From Bin80 sp965220365 (lineage in GTDB: Bacteria; Bacteroidota; Rhodothermia; Rhodothermales; Bin80), in NCBI GenBank assembly GCA_965220365.1, contig OZ244823.1, forward strand, positions 558,001 to 622,000: DNA of 64,000 nt, written 5' to 3'. The position numbers and the translations under genes were made by a program. The notes beneath the pieces were generated by a model. That model made no database searches. It had not been told where the DNA came from and saw only the letters and a program-made list of their open reading frames with translations. Positions 18,170-28,800 of the stretch are shown here, in pieces (position 1 is the stretch's first letter; each line of letters starts with the position of its first letter).

Positions 18170-18987
18170 TGATGAGTACTACACGACCGGGGCTGGGACG
18201 AATCGCCTATTTGGGTTTTTGTACGTTTGTGTTCGTGTTTTTGGTTGCTCCGATCATCGTGATCGTCCCGCTCAGCTTCAATGCCGAGCCATACTTTACC
18301 TTCTCCGAGGCAATGTTGAGGTTGGACCCGGATGCATGGTCACTCCGATGGTATCGCGAGATCGCTCAGAATGAGGTGTGGAGGAACAGCTTGGTGAATA
18401 GTGTCATCATCGGAACCAGTGCGACGCTGCTGGCAACCGTGCTTGGTACGCTGGCGGCACTCGGGCTTGCAAACCCAAACATGCCTGCGCGGCGTGCGAT
18501 CATGGGAGTAATTATTTCGCCAATGGTGATCCCCGTGATCATTGCAGCTGCCGGCATGTTTTTCTTCTATTCGAATCTTGGACTCGGGCAGACCTATCTC
18601 AGTATTATTCTGGCTCACACCACACTGGGAGTTCCATTTGTCGTCGTCACGGTTACGGCTACTTTGGCCGCCTATGATCCCACCCTCAACAACGCAGCAG
18701 CAAGTCTGGGAGCGGGTCCATGGACTGCGTTCCGGCGTGTGCAATTTCCATTAATCGCCCCCGGAGTGATGTCCGGGGCTCTCTTTGCCTTTGCTATATC
18801 GTTTGACGAAGTGATCGTAGTGCTGTTTATGGCAGGCACCGAGCAGCGTACAATCCCGCGTCAGATGTGGGCAGGAATCAGAGAGCAGATCAGTCCAGCG
18901 ATTTTAGCCGTTGCAACGTTTCTGATCGTATTTGCGGTTCTTTTGCTTATGACGGTAAACTGGTTGAGACGCCGGGCCGAAGCGTAG
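18169..18987 (+). CDS. potC: ABC transporter permease, PotC type
   Basis: Second inner-membrane permease of the importer, 272 residues with six predicted helices and the coupling segment AAASLGAGPWTAFRRVQFP. FDEVIVVLFMAG near residue 210 is typical of PotC. It starts at ATG 18169, sharing the last base of the potB stop (TAATG), so translation is coupled. Last gene of the operon; I see no clear terminator in the 69 bp before the convergent methyltransferase gene. Confidence 0.88.
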   Translation: MMSTTRPGLGRIAYLGFCTFVFVFLVAPIIVIVPLSFNAEPYFTFSEAMLRLDPDAWSLRWYREIAQNEVWRNSLVNSVIIGTSATLLATVLGTLAALGLANPNMPARRAIMGVIISPMVIPVIIAAAGMFFFYSNLGLGQTYLSIILAHTTLGVPFVVVTVTATLAAYDPTLNNAAASLGAGPWTAFRRVQFPLIAPGVMSGALFAFAISFDEVIVVLFMAGTEQRTIPRQMWAGIREQISPAILAVATFLIVFAVLLLMTVNWLRRRAEA

Positions 18988-19056
18988 CATAGAGATACGG
19001 ATATCTGCTCTGACCTTATTTGGACTGTGCCAGCCCGGTGGGCGGCGAGAGTAGTG

Positions 19057-19719
19057 TCATACCTTTTGAAGCAGGGTCACTCCGTCCCCAATGGGCACTA
19101 GGGTCAGATGCACCCGGGAGTCTTGGTGAAGTTTTTTGTTTAGAGCCTGGACGGATTGCGTGGCTGCGCTCTCTGTTGCAGGATTGGCAGCATCTCCTTC
19201 ACGCAGGACATTGTCAATCATGATTAGTCCGCCCGGTCGAACAAGAGCCAGGGATCTCTCGAAATACACATCATAACTTTCTTTATCCGCATCAATGAAG
19301 GCGGCATCAAACGTATCTGCTTTTCCGCTTGCAAGAAGCTCATCCAGGGTCTGCGATGCAGGAGCTATATGCAGCGTAATTCGATCAGCAACCCCAGCTT
19401 CAGACCAGTATCTGCGGGCCACCTTGGTATAGTCTTCACTGATATCACAAGCAACGATATGCCCATCTGAAGGGAGTGCCAGCATCATTGCCAGAGTGGA
19501 GTATCCAGTGAAGGTGCCAATTTCCAGGACGGAACGTGCCTGGATTAGACGTAACAGGGTTGCCATAAACTGCCCCTGATCGGGAGAAATCTGCATCTTG
19601 GCCTCTGGGTGCTGTGCCGTTTCTTGCCGCAGCGCTGCCAAAAGAGGATGCTCGCGCAGCGATACATTCAGGATATATTCGCGTAGTTCACCGGTGAGTG
19701 CGAGTGTAGATCGGGACAT
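19057..19719 (-). CDS. SAM-dependent O-methyltransferase (caffeoyl-CoA OMT-like)
   Basis: Class I methyltransferase of 220 residues. SAM motif I is LEIGTFTGYST near residue 81, the acidic residue of motif II is in HIVACDISED, and the metal/catalytic region is AAFIDADKESYDVYFE followed by LIMIDNVLREG. This fits the cation-dependent OMT family whose bacterial members often act on catechols or tRNA hydroxyuridine (TrmR-like). The substrate cannot be assigned. It lies 30 bp downstream of trmB on the same strand. Confidence 0.85.
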   Translation of the reverse strand: MSRSTLALTGELREYILNVSLREHPLLAALRQETAQHPEAKMQISPDQGQFMATLLRLIQARSVLEIGTFTGYSTLAMMLALPSDGHIVACDISEDYTKVARRYWSEAGVADRITLHIAPASQTLDELLASGKADTFDAAFIDADKESYDVYFERSLALVRPGGLIMIDNVLREGDAANPATESAATQSVQALNKKLHQDSRVHLTLVPIGDGVTLLQKV

Positions 19720-19749
19720 GAGAGTAGACCTCAGAATAGATGGACTCCG

Positions 19750-20709
19750 TTAATAGTAGGTGCCGCTGAGTGTTAGGTCTTGCTGTGCCAGCCAGCGGCT
19801 GACAGCTTTCACCGCTTCACTGGTTCCACGTGTTGCGATGGGGTTGCCAAAATTTGTTACACTCAAGAGCAGGTCGGCATCCGCTTTCTCTGTGGGTCGA
19901 AGTTGGATGAACAGCTCCTGTACCAATTCCGGTTCGTGTGAGCGTGCGACAAAAACCAACCCTCTCTGGCCAATCATCTGCAACACATCCAGGATTACGA
20001 CATGACCCTTGGGAAAATGGTGAATCACCTTCTCAAATTCGGTGACTTCTGGAATTGATCCATTCAGGAGTGCGTGATGCATGCTGTCTTCTTTGCGAAT
20101 TTCAGGAGAAATTTCCGGTGTATGTCGAACCTGTTTTTGTATGTGTGCATGGTAAAAGTTGCGGCCAGCTTCGCGCCATTTGGATGCATACTTTGTTTGA
20201 AGAACTGCAGGGGGAGGAGGAGGTTTGGTTACGTTGTAATAGCCCGATTTAAGAGCTATTGAGAGGGTTTGTTCAAAGTAGGGCGCATTGTCTGTGGTAA
20301 GAAGCAATGAACCGTCCTCGGTGAGGCGGGCAGCAAGCAGTTCAAAAAACGAATGCTGAAACAGTCGTTTTTCAGCATGTCGTTTCTTTCGCCATGGATC
20401 GGGAAAATTCACATAGACCCGAGAAACGCTCTCGTTAGATAGGACATTGCGCAAAAGAAACAAACCACTTCCATGATGCAGCCGGACGTTGGACACATTC
20501 GCGCTGCGCAGGCGCTTGAACGCACGTGTAACAGATCCGCGTGCGACATCTGCTCCGAGGCAGTTCCATTCCGGGTGCGTTTTGGCAAGCCACCCCAGAA
20601 AGCTACCGTCGCCAAATCCGATTTCCAACACGACCGGGGCATCGCGATGGAACAGTTCCACATTCGTTGCCGGCAAAGGCAGCTTCGGCAGATCCAGAAA
20701 GAGAGGCAT
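19750..20709 (-). CDS. trmB: tRNA (guanosine(46)-N7)-methyltransferase with C-terminal extension
   Basis: Methylates G46 in the variable loop of tRNA. SAM motif LEIGFGDGSFL near residue 30 and the diagnostic VYVNFPDPWRKKRHAEKRL near 100 identify TrmB. At 319 residues it is about 90-100 longer than E. coli TrmB. The extra C-terminal region (from roughly 225) resembles the extended TrmB of Aquifex/Thermotoga type, which adds a second folded unit. It is 10 bp downstream of the glycosylasparaginase gene on the same strand. Confidence 0.92.
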   Translation of the reverse strand: MPLFLDLPKLPLPATNVELFHRDAPVVLEIGFGDGSFLGWLAKTHPEWNCLGADVARGSVTRAFKRLRSANVSNVRLHHGSGLFLLRNVLSNESVSRVYVNFPDPWRKKRHAEKRLFQHSFFELLAARLTEDGSLLLTTDNAPYFEQTLSIALKSGYYNVTKPPPPPAVLQTKYASKWREAGRNFYHAHIQKQVRHTPEISPEIRKEDSMHHALLNGSIPEVTEFEKVIHHFPKGHVVILDVLQMIGQRGLVFVARSHEPELVQELFIQLRPTEKADADLLLSVTNFGNPIATRGTSEAVKAVSRWLAQQDLTLSGTYY

Positions 20710-20719
20710 GGCTCAAGCC

Positions 20720-21742
20720 TTAGGCATAGAGGTATGCCATCTCAATATGTCTGGCTCCATCATTATCGGCAACAGCCATTTGTGCGGCTCCCCGAATGCG
20801 GGCACCGGCAACTTCGCCGGCTTTGTTGAATGCATAGAATGACACATTAAAAGCGGGTTCTCCTGCCTGATTTTGCAGTCGAGCCAGGTGTGTATTTTGT
20901 GCAATGCGCTCGCACGCATACAAACATGCATCTTCCGGGCCGTCTCCCATACGCATGCGTTCTACAATCAGAAAGCTGCAGCAATTCTCAAGGTTGGCTT
21001 CCCCGCGTCCGGTTGACCCGGCTGCTCCGACTTCGTTGTCACAGTAGAGACCGGCCCCAATGATAGGAGAGTCCCCCACACGACCAGGAATTTTGAAAGC
21101 CAAACCACTCGTTGTTGTCACACTGCTGATATTTCCCTGCAGATCCATGGCCGAGCAATGGATGGTTCCCCAGTGCTCATAACCGCGTTGCATGGCTTCT
21201 CCCAGATCTACGTCGTCCGGCCCATGGGGAGGTAAATAGTCATCCCGATTGGAGAGGGTTTCACGCCACCGAACCCAAATTTCACGAGCTTCCTGCGTGA
21301 GCAGGTTCTCGATTGAAAAGCCGTGCATTCGAGCAAAGTCCTGTGCTCCCTTTGCGACCAGTAGCACATGGTCGGTGCGTTCAAGCACAAGTTTTGCAAC
21401 CTTGGACGGATATTTAATCCCCTGGAGGGAAGCCACAGCTCCCGCTCTGCCCGTCGGGCCATGCATGACCGCAGAGTCTAATTCAACGATGCCATTTGCA
21501 TTTGGAAGACCGCCATATCCTACGGTTCTGTCATTCGGGTCTTCCTCCACCAGGTTAACACCTGCGACCACTGCATCCAGTGCATCGGCTCCCGCATTTA
21601 TCTCGTCAATCGCACGGGCTACTGCACCGAGGCCATTACGACTTGCAATTGCAACAGGACCGGCGGCGGAGTGTATTTTTGGTCGAAGGACGGTTGCTGA
21701 ACTGGCAGCGGCGCTGCTTCGGATGAAATCTCGTCGGGTCAT
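20720..21742 (-). CDS. Tat-exported glycosylasparaginase-family hydrolase (Ntn)
   Basis: N-terminal nucleophile hydrolase that would cleave the GlcNAc-Asn bond or a related beta-aspartyl amide. A Tat-type leader begins MTRRDFIRSSAAASS, so it is exported folded. The precursor should self-cleave before Thr193 in EHWGTIHC, making alpha and beta chains. The family segments GYGGLPNANG (about 75-84), KIPGRVGDSPIIGAG and GAAGSTGRGE are all present. Length 340 is normal. Its export and the sulfatase/peptidase genes elsewhere in the window suggest use of host or detrital glycoprotein; that is inference. Confidence 0.9.
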   Translation of the reverse strand: MTRRDFIRSSAAASSATVLRPKIHSAAGPVAIASRNGLGAVARAIDEINAGADALDAVVAGVNLVEEDPNDRTVGYGGLPNANGIVELDSAVMHGPTGRAGAVASLQGIKYPSKVAKLVLERTDHVLLVAKGAQDFARMHGFSIENLLTQEAREIWVRWRETLSNRDDYLPPHGPDDVDLGEAMQRGYEHWGTIHCSAMDLQGNISSVTTTSGLAFKIPGRVGDSPIIGAGLYCDNEVGAAGSTGRGEANLENCCSFLIVERMRMGDGPEDACLYACERIAQNTHLARLQNQAGEPAFNVSFYAFNKAGEVAGARIRGAAQMAVADNDGARHIEMAYLYA

Positions 21743-21796
21743 AGGGTTTTTTTTATCGGAGTAATAAAGGATGGTTCAAATCACGAATTAAGGTAA

Positions 21797-22378
21797 CTAC
21801 TGGCCAAGAGCTAGTTGCAAAAACTCCTCAGCTGTATTGACATCAGGGTGAGACCGCATGACTTTACGTAGCAGGTGTTCGGCCTTTGCGCGGGAAACCC
21901 CGAGAGTTTCCAGGGCGGCAAGTGCATCTGCCCGGGCACTGGTTGTCCCTGAGATGTCTACCTGTGCAAGATCCAGTTCACTGATACGGTCAAACAGATC
22001 TACCACCAGACGCTCAGCAGTTTTGCGACCGACCCCGTTGATGCGTTGCAGCATGACCGGCTCTCTCAGGGTGATGTATTTTACCAGCTCCTCGGGAGTC
22101 AAAGTTGAAAGAGCTGCAATGGCAATCCTCGGACCGATTCCAGAGACACCAAGAAACAATTCAAAGATTGCCCGCTCACCGGAAGAAACGAATCCAAATA
22201 ATTGCTCCCGATCTTCCCGGGTATAATGATGTGTAAGCAGTCGTACCTTTTTACCGGTCTCAGGCAGTTTATCAGAGGTAGACATCGGAATGAAAACACG
22301 GTATCCAATTCCTTGCACATCAATGATTGCATGGGTTGGCCCTTTACTGCTCAGGGTCCCTTCAATGTATTCGATCAT
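21797..22378 (-). CDS. ruvA: Holliday junction branch-migration protein RuvA
   Basis: DNA-binding subunit of the RuvAB motor. 193 residues: OB-fold domain I with MIEYIEGTL, tandem helix-hairpin-helix with GVSGIGPRIAIAAL and INGVGRKTAERLV near 75-125, and domain III (contact to RuvB) at the end with EEFLQLALGQ. ruvB and ruvC are not nearby. It diverges from murJ, with start codons 53 bp apart. Confidence 0.96.
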   Translation of the reverse strand: MIEYIEGTLSSKGPTHAIIDVQGIGYRVFIPMSTSDKLPETGKKVRLLTHHYTREDREQLFGFVSSGERAIFELFLGVSGIGPRIAIAALSTLTPEELVKYITLREPVMLQRINGVGRKTAERLVVDLFDRISELDLAQVDISGTTSARADALAALETLGVSRAKAEHLLRKVMRSHPDVNTAEEFLQLALGQ

Positions 22379-22431
22379 GGAGTTGGCGGATTATGGGCAA
22401 GATACGACTGGTTCACAAACACAGGGGTAAG

Positions 22432-24092
22432 ATGACAGACGAGGTAAAAACTCCAGAGGGAAACCGTGCGTCTATTGTGGCACTGGGGATTCTTGCGAGC
22501 CGTGTATTGGGTCTGATTCGATGGAGTCTCATGGCCCGCTATTTCGGCAGTGGAGCACATGCGGATGTATTGAGAGCGGCATTCCAGGCACCGAACGCTC
22601 TACAGAACCTGCTTGGCGAAGGTACGATGTCGGCAGCATTCATCCCTGTGTACAGCAAGATGGTCGAGGAAGGGAGGCCGGAGGCTGCGGGGCGATTCGC
22701 TGGTAGTATTCTGGGGTTACTGACCGCAGTGGTCTGTGTAGGGGTGCTTTTGGGAATTTGGTTGGCGCACCCCATCTGTTCCATACTTATGCGAGGGTTT
22801 GTTGGGGATGCCGCAGAGGTAGCTGCGGGGTTGCGGGAAGTAGACCGGCTCCTTCTGGCAGTTGACATGGTTCGGCTCGCTTTTCCAATGGCAGGCATCC
22901 TGGTCCTGTCTTCCTGGGCGCTAGGTGTCCTGAACAGTCACCGGCGATTTCTCATGCCCTACTTTGCACCGATATTATGGAATGTAACCATTATTGGCTC
23001 GCTTCTGGGCGTCGGAAGCGTGATTGGGTTTACTCCAGGGGAGAATGGAGACCCTATATTGCCAGAGACCCTCACCCGACTCCTGACCGCGGTTTTCTTG
23101 GCGGAGTGATTGGCGGTTTGATGCAGTTTCTGATTCAATTGCCGTCGGTTGCATTTGTGATAAAAGGATTCCGCCTCAGTCTCTCTACTCGTGTGGACGG
23201 CGTGCGTCAAGCATTAGCCGCCGTGGGACCTGCATTGGCGGGTCGAGGCGTTGCCCAGCTCTCGGCGTATGTGGACATCCTGCTCGCAACGCTTCTGGTT
23301 GAGGGGGCTGTAGCAAGTATCGGGTATGCACAGGTCCTCTACATTCTTCCAATTTCATTATTTGGTCTATCGGTTGCGGCGGCCGAATTGCCGGAACTCA
23401 CGCGAATTGGGGCCGGCAGCTTTTCCCGCATGGCGGAGCGGATTCGTGCAGGACTCCGGCAGGGTCTGTTTCTGGCAGTTCCCACAGCGCTGGGGTACAT
23501 CGCATTGGGCTATGCAATCATTGGAGCGATTTATCGTGGGGGCTTGTTCGGAATCGACGATAATTGGCTTACCTATTTCATTTTGGCCACATACAGCCTC
23601 GGGCTTTTGGCTACAGTTGGCAGCCGCCTGTTGCAGAACGGATTCTGGGCTCTCGGTGATACACGTACACCGGCGCGCATGGCGCTGGTCCGCGCCGTCA
23701 TTGCACTGGTGGTGGCAATCCCCGCAATGTTTGCACTTGATCAGCTACCGGTGTCGCAGGTCACAGGGGCTGGCTCATCAACGCTGTATTTTGGTGCGGT
23801 TGGGCTGGCGGCAGGCAGTGCCGTCGCGGCGTGGGTTGAATGGTCATTCCTTGGGCGGGCATTGAAGCGCCGATTAGGGGCAGCATTTATTCCTTGGCGT
23901 GCTGTAGGGGAAATGATACTGATTGTGATGGTTGCACTAGTTCCGTCCTTCGTTCTTTGGTCTATCACTCAAAATTGGAGTCCAATATGGAGTGGAATCA
24001 CCGTCACAGCTCTCTTTGCCACGACCTATTTGATCTTTGCAAATCTAAGAGGTCGCCCAGAGCTAAAAGCCTGGCTTGGACGACTGAAGTAA
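22432..24092 (+). CDS. murJ: Lipid II flippase MurJ, split by a single-base frameshift
   Basis: Flippase that moves lipid II across the inner membrane for peptidoglycan synthesis. The first frame from ATG 22432 carries the family start (GILASRVLGLIRWSLMARYFG) and about five helices, then stops at 23107-23109. The rest, from about 23097 (GGVIGGLMQFLIQLP onward) to 24092, is open in another frame. One extra G in TTGGCGG (about 23098-23104) would join them into LGGVIGGL, exactly the expected helix. The joined length, about 553 residues, is normal for MurJ. As murJ is essential, a base-calling error is the simplest reading; real slippage or a pseudogene with a second copy elsewhere are alternatives. 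Confidence 0.85.
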
Positions 24093-24271
24093 TGGGTTCG
24101 TTGAAGGCTAGTGCAATCAATTCCTCCACCTGGTCAATCTCAGATTCCTTATACCATCCGCACCCGCGTCAACGCGCCCGTGCGCGCCTTGCCCCCGAAA
24201 ATGGTACAATTGCCTAGGGATAAGCGGCACGATTATTGAGAGCACAATTGTTGAATTAGTGTCGTAATGTG

Positions 24272-24961
24272 ATGAAGTATCTATTCCCTTGCATTCTTAT
24301 TTCCGTTTGCTTTGTGCTCACCTCATGCCAGAATTCTAAGCACATAAACAGGATTCCGTACAATCGAGGGGATTCTCCCCTAGAGGTTGCCCTGATGAAG
24401 TACGACCGTGCGATCCAAATGGATGCCTACTTGAAGTTGCAGAACATGAAGAATCATTGCAATGAACTTTTCGACTACGCGAGGGAGATTAATAAGAATG
24501 TGGCGGAGGCTGAGGTGACGAGATGCAACGCAATTGATGCCGCTCTGGTGGAGTTGTACGCGGAATTTTATACCGCGGTGGAGTTCGATCTTGCCAAGGT
24601 CTCGGCTATCCAGGCGGAGTTGGAGGTTGTCCCAGAGGATCCTCCAAATGTTCTGGCGGAGTTGGAGAGTACGATGGCAGGTGTGGAGTTTGTTCTGGAC
24701 CTGTGTGACGCTACTGTGTTGAATGCTGCCGTGGAGGAGTTTGCAGTTGCTGGGGCGGAGTTCGATGCTGTATGGGCGGATCATGAGGCTCCGTGGGCAG
24801 AGGTCGATGCTGCATGGGCGGAGTATGAGGCTACGTGGGCGGGGTACGAAGCCGCCCTGGAAGAAGCCGAGGTTGCCCTCTTGGAGTGTGGCGCTGTTCC
24901 CTATTCCCAGAGATGGGACGGGGACGAACTATGGTGGTTATGGGTGGCTTTGTCGTCGTAG
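24272..24961 (+). CDS. Lipoprotein with Trp-anchored heptad repeats
   Basis: No family recognised. 229 residues from ATG 24272 with signal peptide and lipobox LTSC (Cys19). The body is acidic and helical, with Cys in HCNEL, RCNAI, DLCDA and LECGA. From about residue 167 it carries a strict seven-residue repeat, W-A-x-x-[ED]-A-x, four units long, followed by a fifth with Leu in place of Trp; the DNA shows the same as 21-bp units (24773-24856). A surface or periplasmic coiled-coil lipoprotein is plausible. Start placed at ATG 24272, not the GTG one codon before. It is flanked by gaps of 179 and 80 bp with no other gene. Confidence 0.6.
   Translation: MKYLFPCILISVCFVLTSCQNSKHINRIPYNRGDSPLEVALMKYDRAIQMDAYLKLQNMKNHCNELFDYAREINKNVAEAEVTRCNAIDAALVELYAEFYTAVEFDLAKVSAIQAELEVVPEDPPNVLAELESTMAGVEFVLDLCDATVLNAAVEEFAVAGAEFDAVWADHEAPWAEVDAAWAEYEATWAGYEAALEEAEVALLECGAVPYSQRWDGDELWWLWVALSS
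24773..24856 (+). repeat. Four 21-bp in-frame tandem units
   Basis: Each unit begins TGGGCG or TGGGCA and continues G-A-[GT] ... GAGGCT or GATGCT; units start at 24773, 24794, 24815 and 24836, with a diverged fifth at 24857 beginning CTG. They encode the Trp heptads of the lipoprotein. The variation between units is mainly at third positions and at two amino-acid sites, so they are not brand-new duplications. Confidence 0.75.
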
Positions 24962-25041
24962 CGGAGAGCGGCGCTGTTCCTAGACGCCGCACATTGTCCT
25001 CAAATCGCTCACCGGTTCAAATAGCGTAAAATGGCTTTCCA

Positions 25042-25392
25042 CTACGGTACCTCTCCGAAATGTTCCTCGAACGTTTCAAGCTGTTCATGATCCTGAGGCG
25101 TGAAGTTCAGCGTATGCATCCCAGGTTTGTACGCCCAATTTTGGATCAACTCCTGCAGTAACAACCGCTCCAAGGCGCGGTAAATTGTCCACCGCGTTAT
25201 ACGCAATTCCCGGTTCATATTCCGTACCCTAATCCTCACGAACCCGACAGTCTCTGTCGTTTCCGCGTGTGCCTCCAGATAGAACAGCGCCCGCCGCACG
25301 TTTTTGATGGCATCCACGCGCCCCGTGATCTTTGCCTCGTATGACCACAACATCACCGGGATTTGAACCCCAGTGACGTGCTTTTTGTACAT
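25042..25392 (-). CDS. Small winged-helix DNA-binding protein, unknown function
   Basis: 116 residues. The segment MNRELRITRWTIYRALERLL, preceded by a VRIRVRN strand, has the spacing of a winged helix-turn-helix recognition unit as in replication initiators and GntR/MarR-like regulators. No effector domain is visible; the acidic C-terminus (DHEQLETFEEHFGE) may be an interaction tail. It follows the 68-codon gene by 12 bp in the same direction, so they form a likely two-gene unit. Could be a regulator, a plasmid-type replication remnant or part of a toxin-antitoxin pair; I cannot decide. Confidence 0.5.
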   Translation of the reverse strand: MYKKHVTGVQIPVMLWSYEAKITGRVDAIKNVRRALFYLEAHAETTETVGFVRIRVRNMNRELRITRWTIYRALERLLLQELIQNWAYKPGMHTLNFTPQDHEQLETFEEHFGEVP

Positions 25393-25404
25393 GAGCGTCC
25401 GTCT

Positions 25405-25611
25405 TTAATATGGAGAGATCTTTCCCATAACAAAACGAACCAAGTGGGAATTATTCGCTCTCGTTTCATGGAACTCTTCCCATGATTTTCCCGCGTCATG
25501 GGCTTCAATCATTGCAAATACTTCCGCCACGGGGGCCCGATAGATAAGTGTGGAGTCTATGTAAGATCTGTTATTGCGGAGCGAAAATCCGTGACTGTAG
25601 GCAATGGACAT
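25405..25611 (-). CDS. Hypothetical protein, 68 residues
   Basis: Short protein with a mixed strand-helix look (STLIYRAPVAEVFAMIEAHD) and a helical WEEFHE segment. No family recognised. There is no Shine-Dalgarno box before ATG 25611, but few genes here have one. Placed first in a tight pair with the winged-helix gene (12-bp gap), which is the main reason to believe it. An antitoxin- or regulator-like partner role is only a guess. Confidence 0.35.
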   Translation of the reverse strand: MSIAYSHGFSLRNNRSYIDSTLIYRAPVAEVFAMIEAHDAGKSWEEFHETRANNSHLVRFVMGKISPY

Positions 25612-25818
25612 GGAAGCATTAAAAAGAAGATTATCACTACCTTGTGCTGAAGATCATGTATGAACCCCAGATACCATCGCCAGTTGTGTCAGGTTGCTGG
25701 CATAAAACATGCCTGCTCATCCGCACCTTCAAGGAGTTAAATGAAGGCAGGCAGCACTTATCTGATGGCTTGGGTGCAAAAAGATACTGAACGAGGTTCC
25801 CTGACGGATAATCTACCC

Positions 25819-28800
25819 ATGAAAAACCTGTTTCCAATAGTAGTTGTTGCTACCCTTGCGGGCTGCACAGCCAGTGTAACCGAGACTTCTCGCCTGAGGG
25901 CATTAAAAACGGATGATCAGGTTATTGTACTGAACGATGTGCGTGGAGATACCGCGCTGGTGGTGCAGTCTGCGCAGGACTTCAGACCGTTTTTGCACCC
26001 GATCCTAACCCCGGATGGTGCGACCTCAGTGACACAATTCAGCCCCGACCATCATCGCCATCAGACCGGCCTGTACTGGGGCTTCACGCGGCTGAATGGT
26101 CGGGATTACTTCCATCACCCAGAGGGAGATTATTGGCAAAGAGATACTGTGATGGTAACCAGAGCCGCCGGAGACACGATTGGCTGGGCTACCGTCTATA
26201 ACCTACTTGACGAGAATGGCAATCCTGTTCTCCAGGAAACCCAGAACTGGACTGTGTACGAAGTGGACAGTACTGTTGTACTGGATTTGACTTGGACAGG
26301 CAAGGCGATCAACGACATTGTTGTCGGCGAATTTGATTACGGCGGGTTGTTTCTGCGGATGCCCTGGGCCCCGGGTATGGAAGGACGTGCAGTGAATGCT
26401 GCACGACAGCGAAATCATTTTGCTGAGGGCGAGCGGGCCATGTGGATGGATGTCGGTCTTGCGCTGCCGGGGCGTGAAGATATGGCCCATGTAGCCATAT
26501 TTGATCATCCTGATAATGCAGATTTCCCGCAACCCTGGCGTGTAGATGGTCAACTGGGGGTGGGACCCGTTCGTGCCAGACTTGGCGACTGGACTATTGA
26601 AGCCGGTAATACGGAAACCATACGGCACCGTTTACTCGTGTACACGGGAGAAATGAGTGACGTTACGATGCGGGAAAAATGGGAGGACTATGCCGATCGC
26701 TCCGGTGCAATGTATTCCACCGCGTCCCTCTGGGGATTGGCACAACAGGAAGCGCTTGAGGCAGAATTCCTGACCCCAGTGGCGGCAGCGGAGATGATGA
26801 CGCTGAAGGAAGGCTACGAGGTTAACGCGTGGGCCGGTGAACCACTACTCACGCAGCCCATGGCCTTTGCCTGGGATGATCAAGGGCGGTTGTGGGTAGC
26901 AGAGAATCGGGACTACGAATCACGTCAGACAGGATTCTCTGGGTCTGGAGATAGCCGCATTGTGATCCTGGAAGATACCGATCGCGATGGTGCCGCAGAT
27001 GTTCGAAAAGTTTTCATGGAAGGGATCGCTTTTCCGAGTGCACTGGCCGTGGGTTTTGATGGGATATTTCTTGGCGCCCCGCCCCACCTGCTCTTTATCC
27101 CTGATCGCAATGGCGATGACCGTGCAGATGTCGATGACATTGAGATCCGCCTTACCGGCTGGGGAATTCGGGACAGACACGAAACGATTAACAGTTTTCA
27201 TTGGGGGCCAGATGGATGGCTTTATGGCCTTGAAGGATTTGCCACCTCATCGGTTATAAGAAAACCAGGGCCAGAAGCACGGCTCTATGGACATAACGAT
27301 GCCTTCCCGGAAGACCTACTGGAGGCCGACGGTGTAGAAATCAATGGTGGCGTATGGCGCTATCACCCGACAAAGGACAAGTTTGAAACAGTGGCACATG
27401 GCTTCAGTAACCCTTGGGGGATTGATTACGACGCACACGGTGAACTCTTTATAAGCGCCTGTGTGATCCCGCATATTTTCCATGTGACCCCGGGCGGGAT
27501 CTACATGCGGCAGGGTGGTACTCACTTAAACCCCCATATTTACGAAGATATTGCTCCTATTGTAGACCACCGACACCGTTCGGCGCACGGGGGCGCCCGC
27601 ATCTATCAATCTGATGCATTTGCCCCAGAAGAAACGGGACGTCTGTTCATGGCCAACATTCATGAGCACGCAGTCCTGAGTGATGTACTACACCCAAGTC
27701 GTAGTGGATTCACAGCAAGTCACGGGGATGAGTTTATGATGGCACATAACGCTCAATGGGTTGGCTTCAGTATAGAGATAGGTCCAGAGGGAGCACTATA
27801 TGTTCTTGACTGGCACGACGCGGACATATGTGGCGGGGATGTTTTGGACAAGGATACCGGAAGGATCTTTCGAATTACACCGTCAGAGTCTCGCGCCGTG
27901 GAATGGGAGGGTCGTTATGGAGATCTGCGCCAGCTCAGCGACCTTGAGTTGGCAGAGCTTCAGGAGAGTCGGAGTGATTGGCATGCCCGGCGCGCCCGTG
28001 TAATACTGCAGCACCGTGCGGGTATGCGTGCACTGGATGCCTCAGCCTTGACACATCTGAACACACTTTATGAAACTGGTGACACAACGCCACTTAGACT
28101 GCGTGCGCTATGGTCGCTGTACATAACGGGCAATTTCTCGCTTGAATCTCTTTCGGGCACACTGCAGGACAGGGAACCCTACATAAGGGCTTGGGGCGTT
28201 CGATTGATCGCGGAACAGGATGCAATAAATCCTGGCGTTTTGCTGATTCTTGAGAAGCTTGCCGAAAGGGAGAGCTTTCCCGTCGTACGTAAATACCTCG
28301 CAGCTATGCTTCAACGGATCCCCAATGAGCAGCGCTGGCCAATCATTGAGGCGTTGATGAACTACCCGGAGGACGGCGAGGACCCAAACATTCCAACCTT
28401 ATTATGGACAGGTTTTGAGCCACTAGTGGCGGAAGCACCTGAACGGGCACTTTTGCTTATTGAAGATGCGGACGACTATCCGAAAATGACGGAGTTTGTG
28501 GGACGGCGACTGGTTGGAGCCGGACATATGTCTCCACTGCTAGCCGCACTTCGCGCAAGCCGGAATGAGCATCTGCTGCGTGGAATGCTGGCGGGCTTGG
28601 AAGGTGCGGGAGATATAGAAGCACCCGAAGACTGGGACCGTACCTACCGGAGGTTGCGACGCAAACGTGAAACCCGAGCACTGGCTACTACAGTTGCCCA
28701 GCTATTTGGTGATGCTGAGGCCGAACGCGCACTTATGACTGAGGTGATGAATACTTCTTTGTCTTCAGAGCGGCGGATTGCTGCGTTGACGGCACTTGCA

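Noticed and set aside
25350..25376. tRNA T-arm-like sequence on the minus strand (GGGGTTCAAATCCC)
   Set aside because: No acceptor, D or anticodon arms can be built around it, there is no CCA end, and it lies inside the coding start of the winged-helix gene. Also no sign that it is an attachment site.
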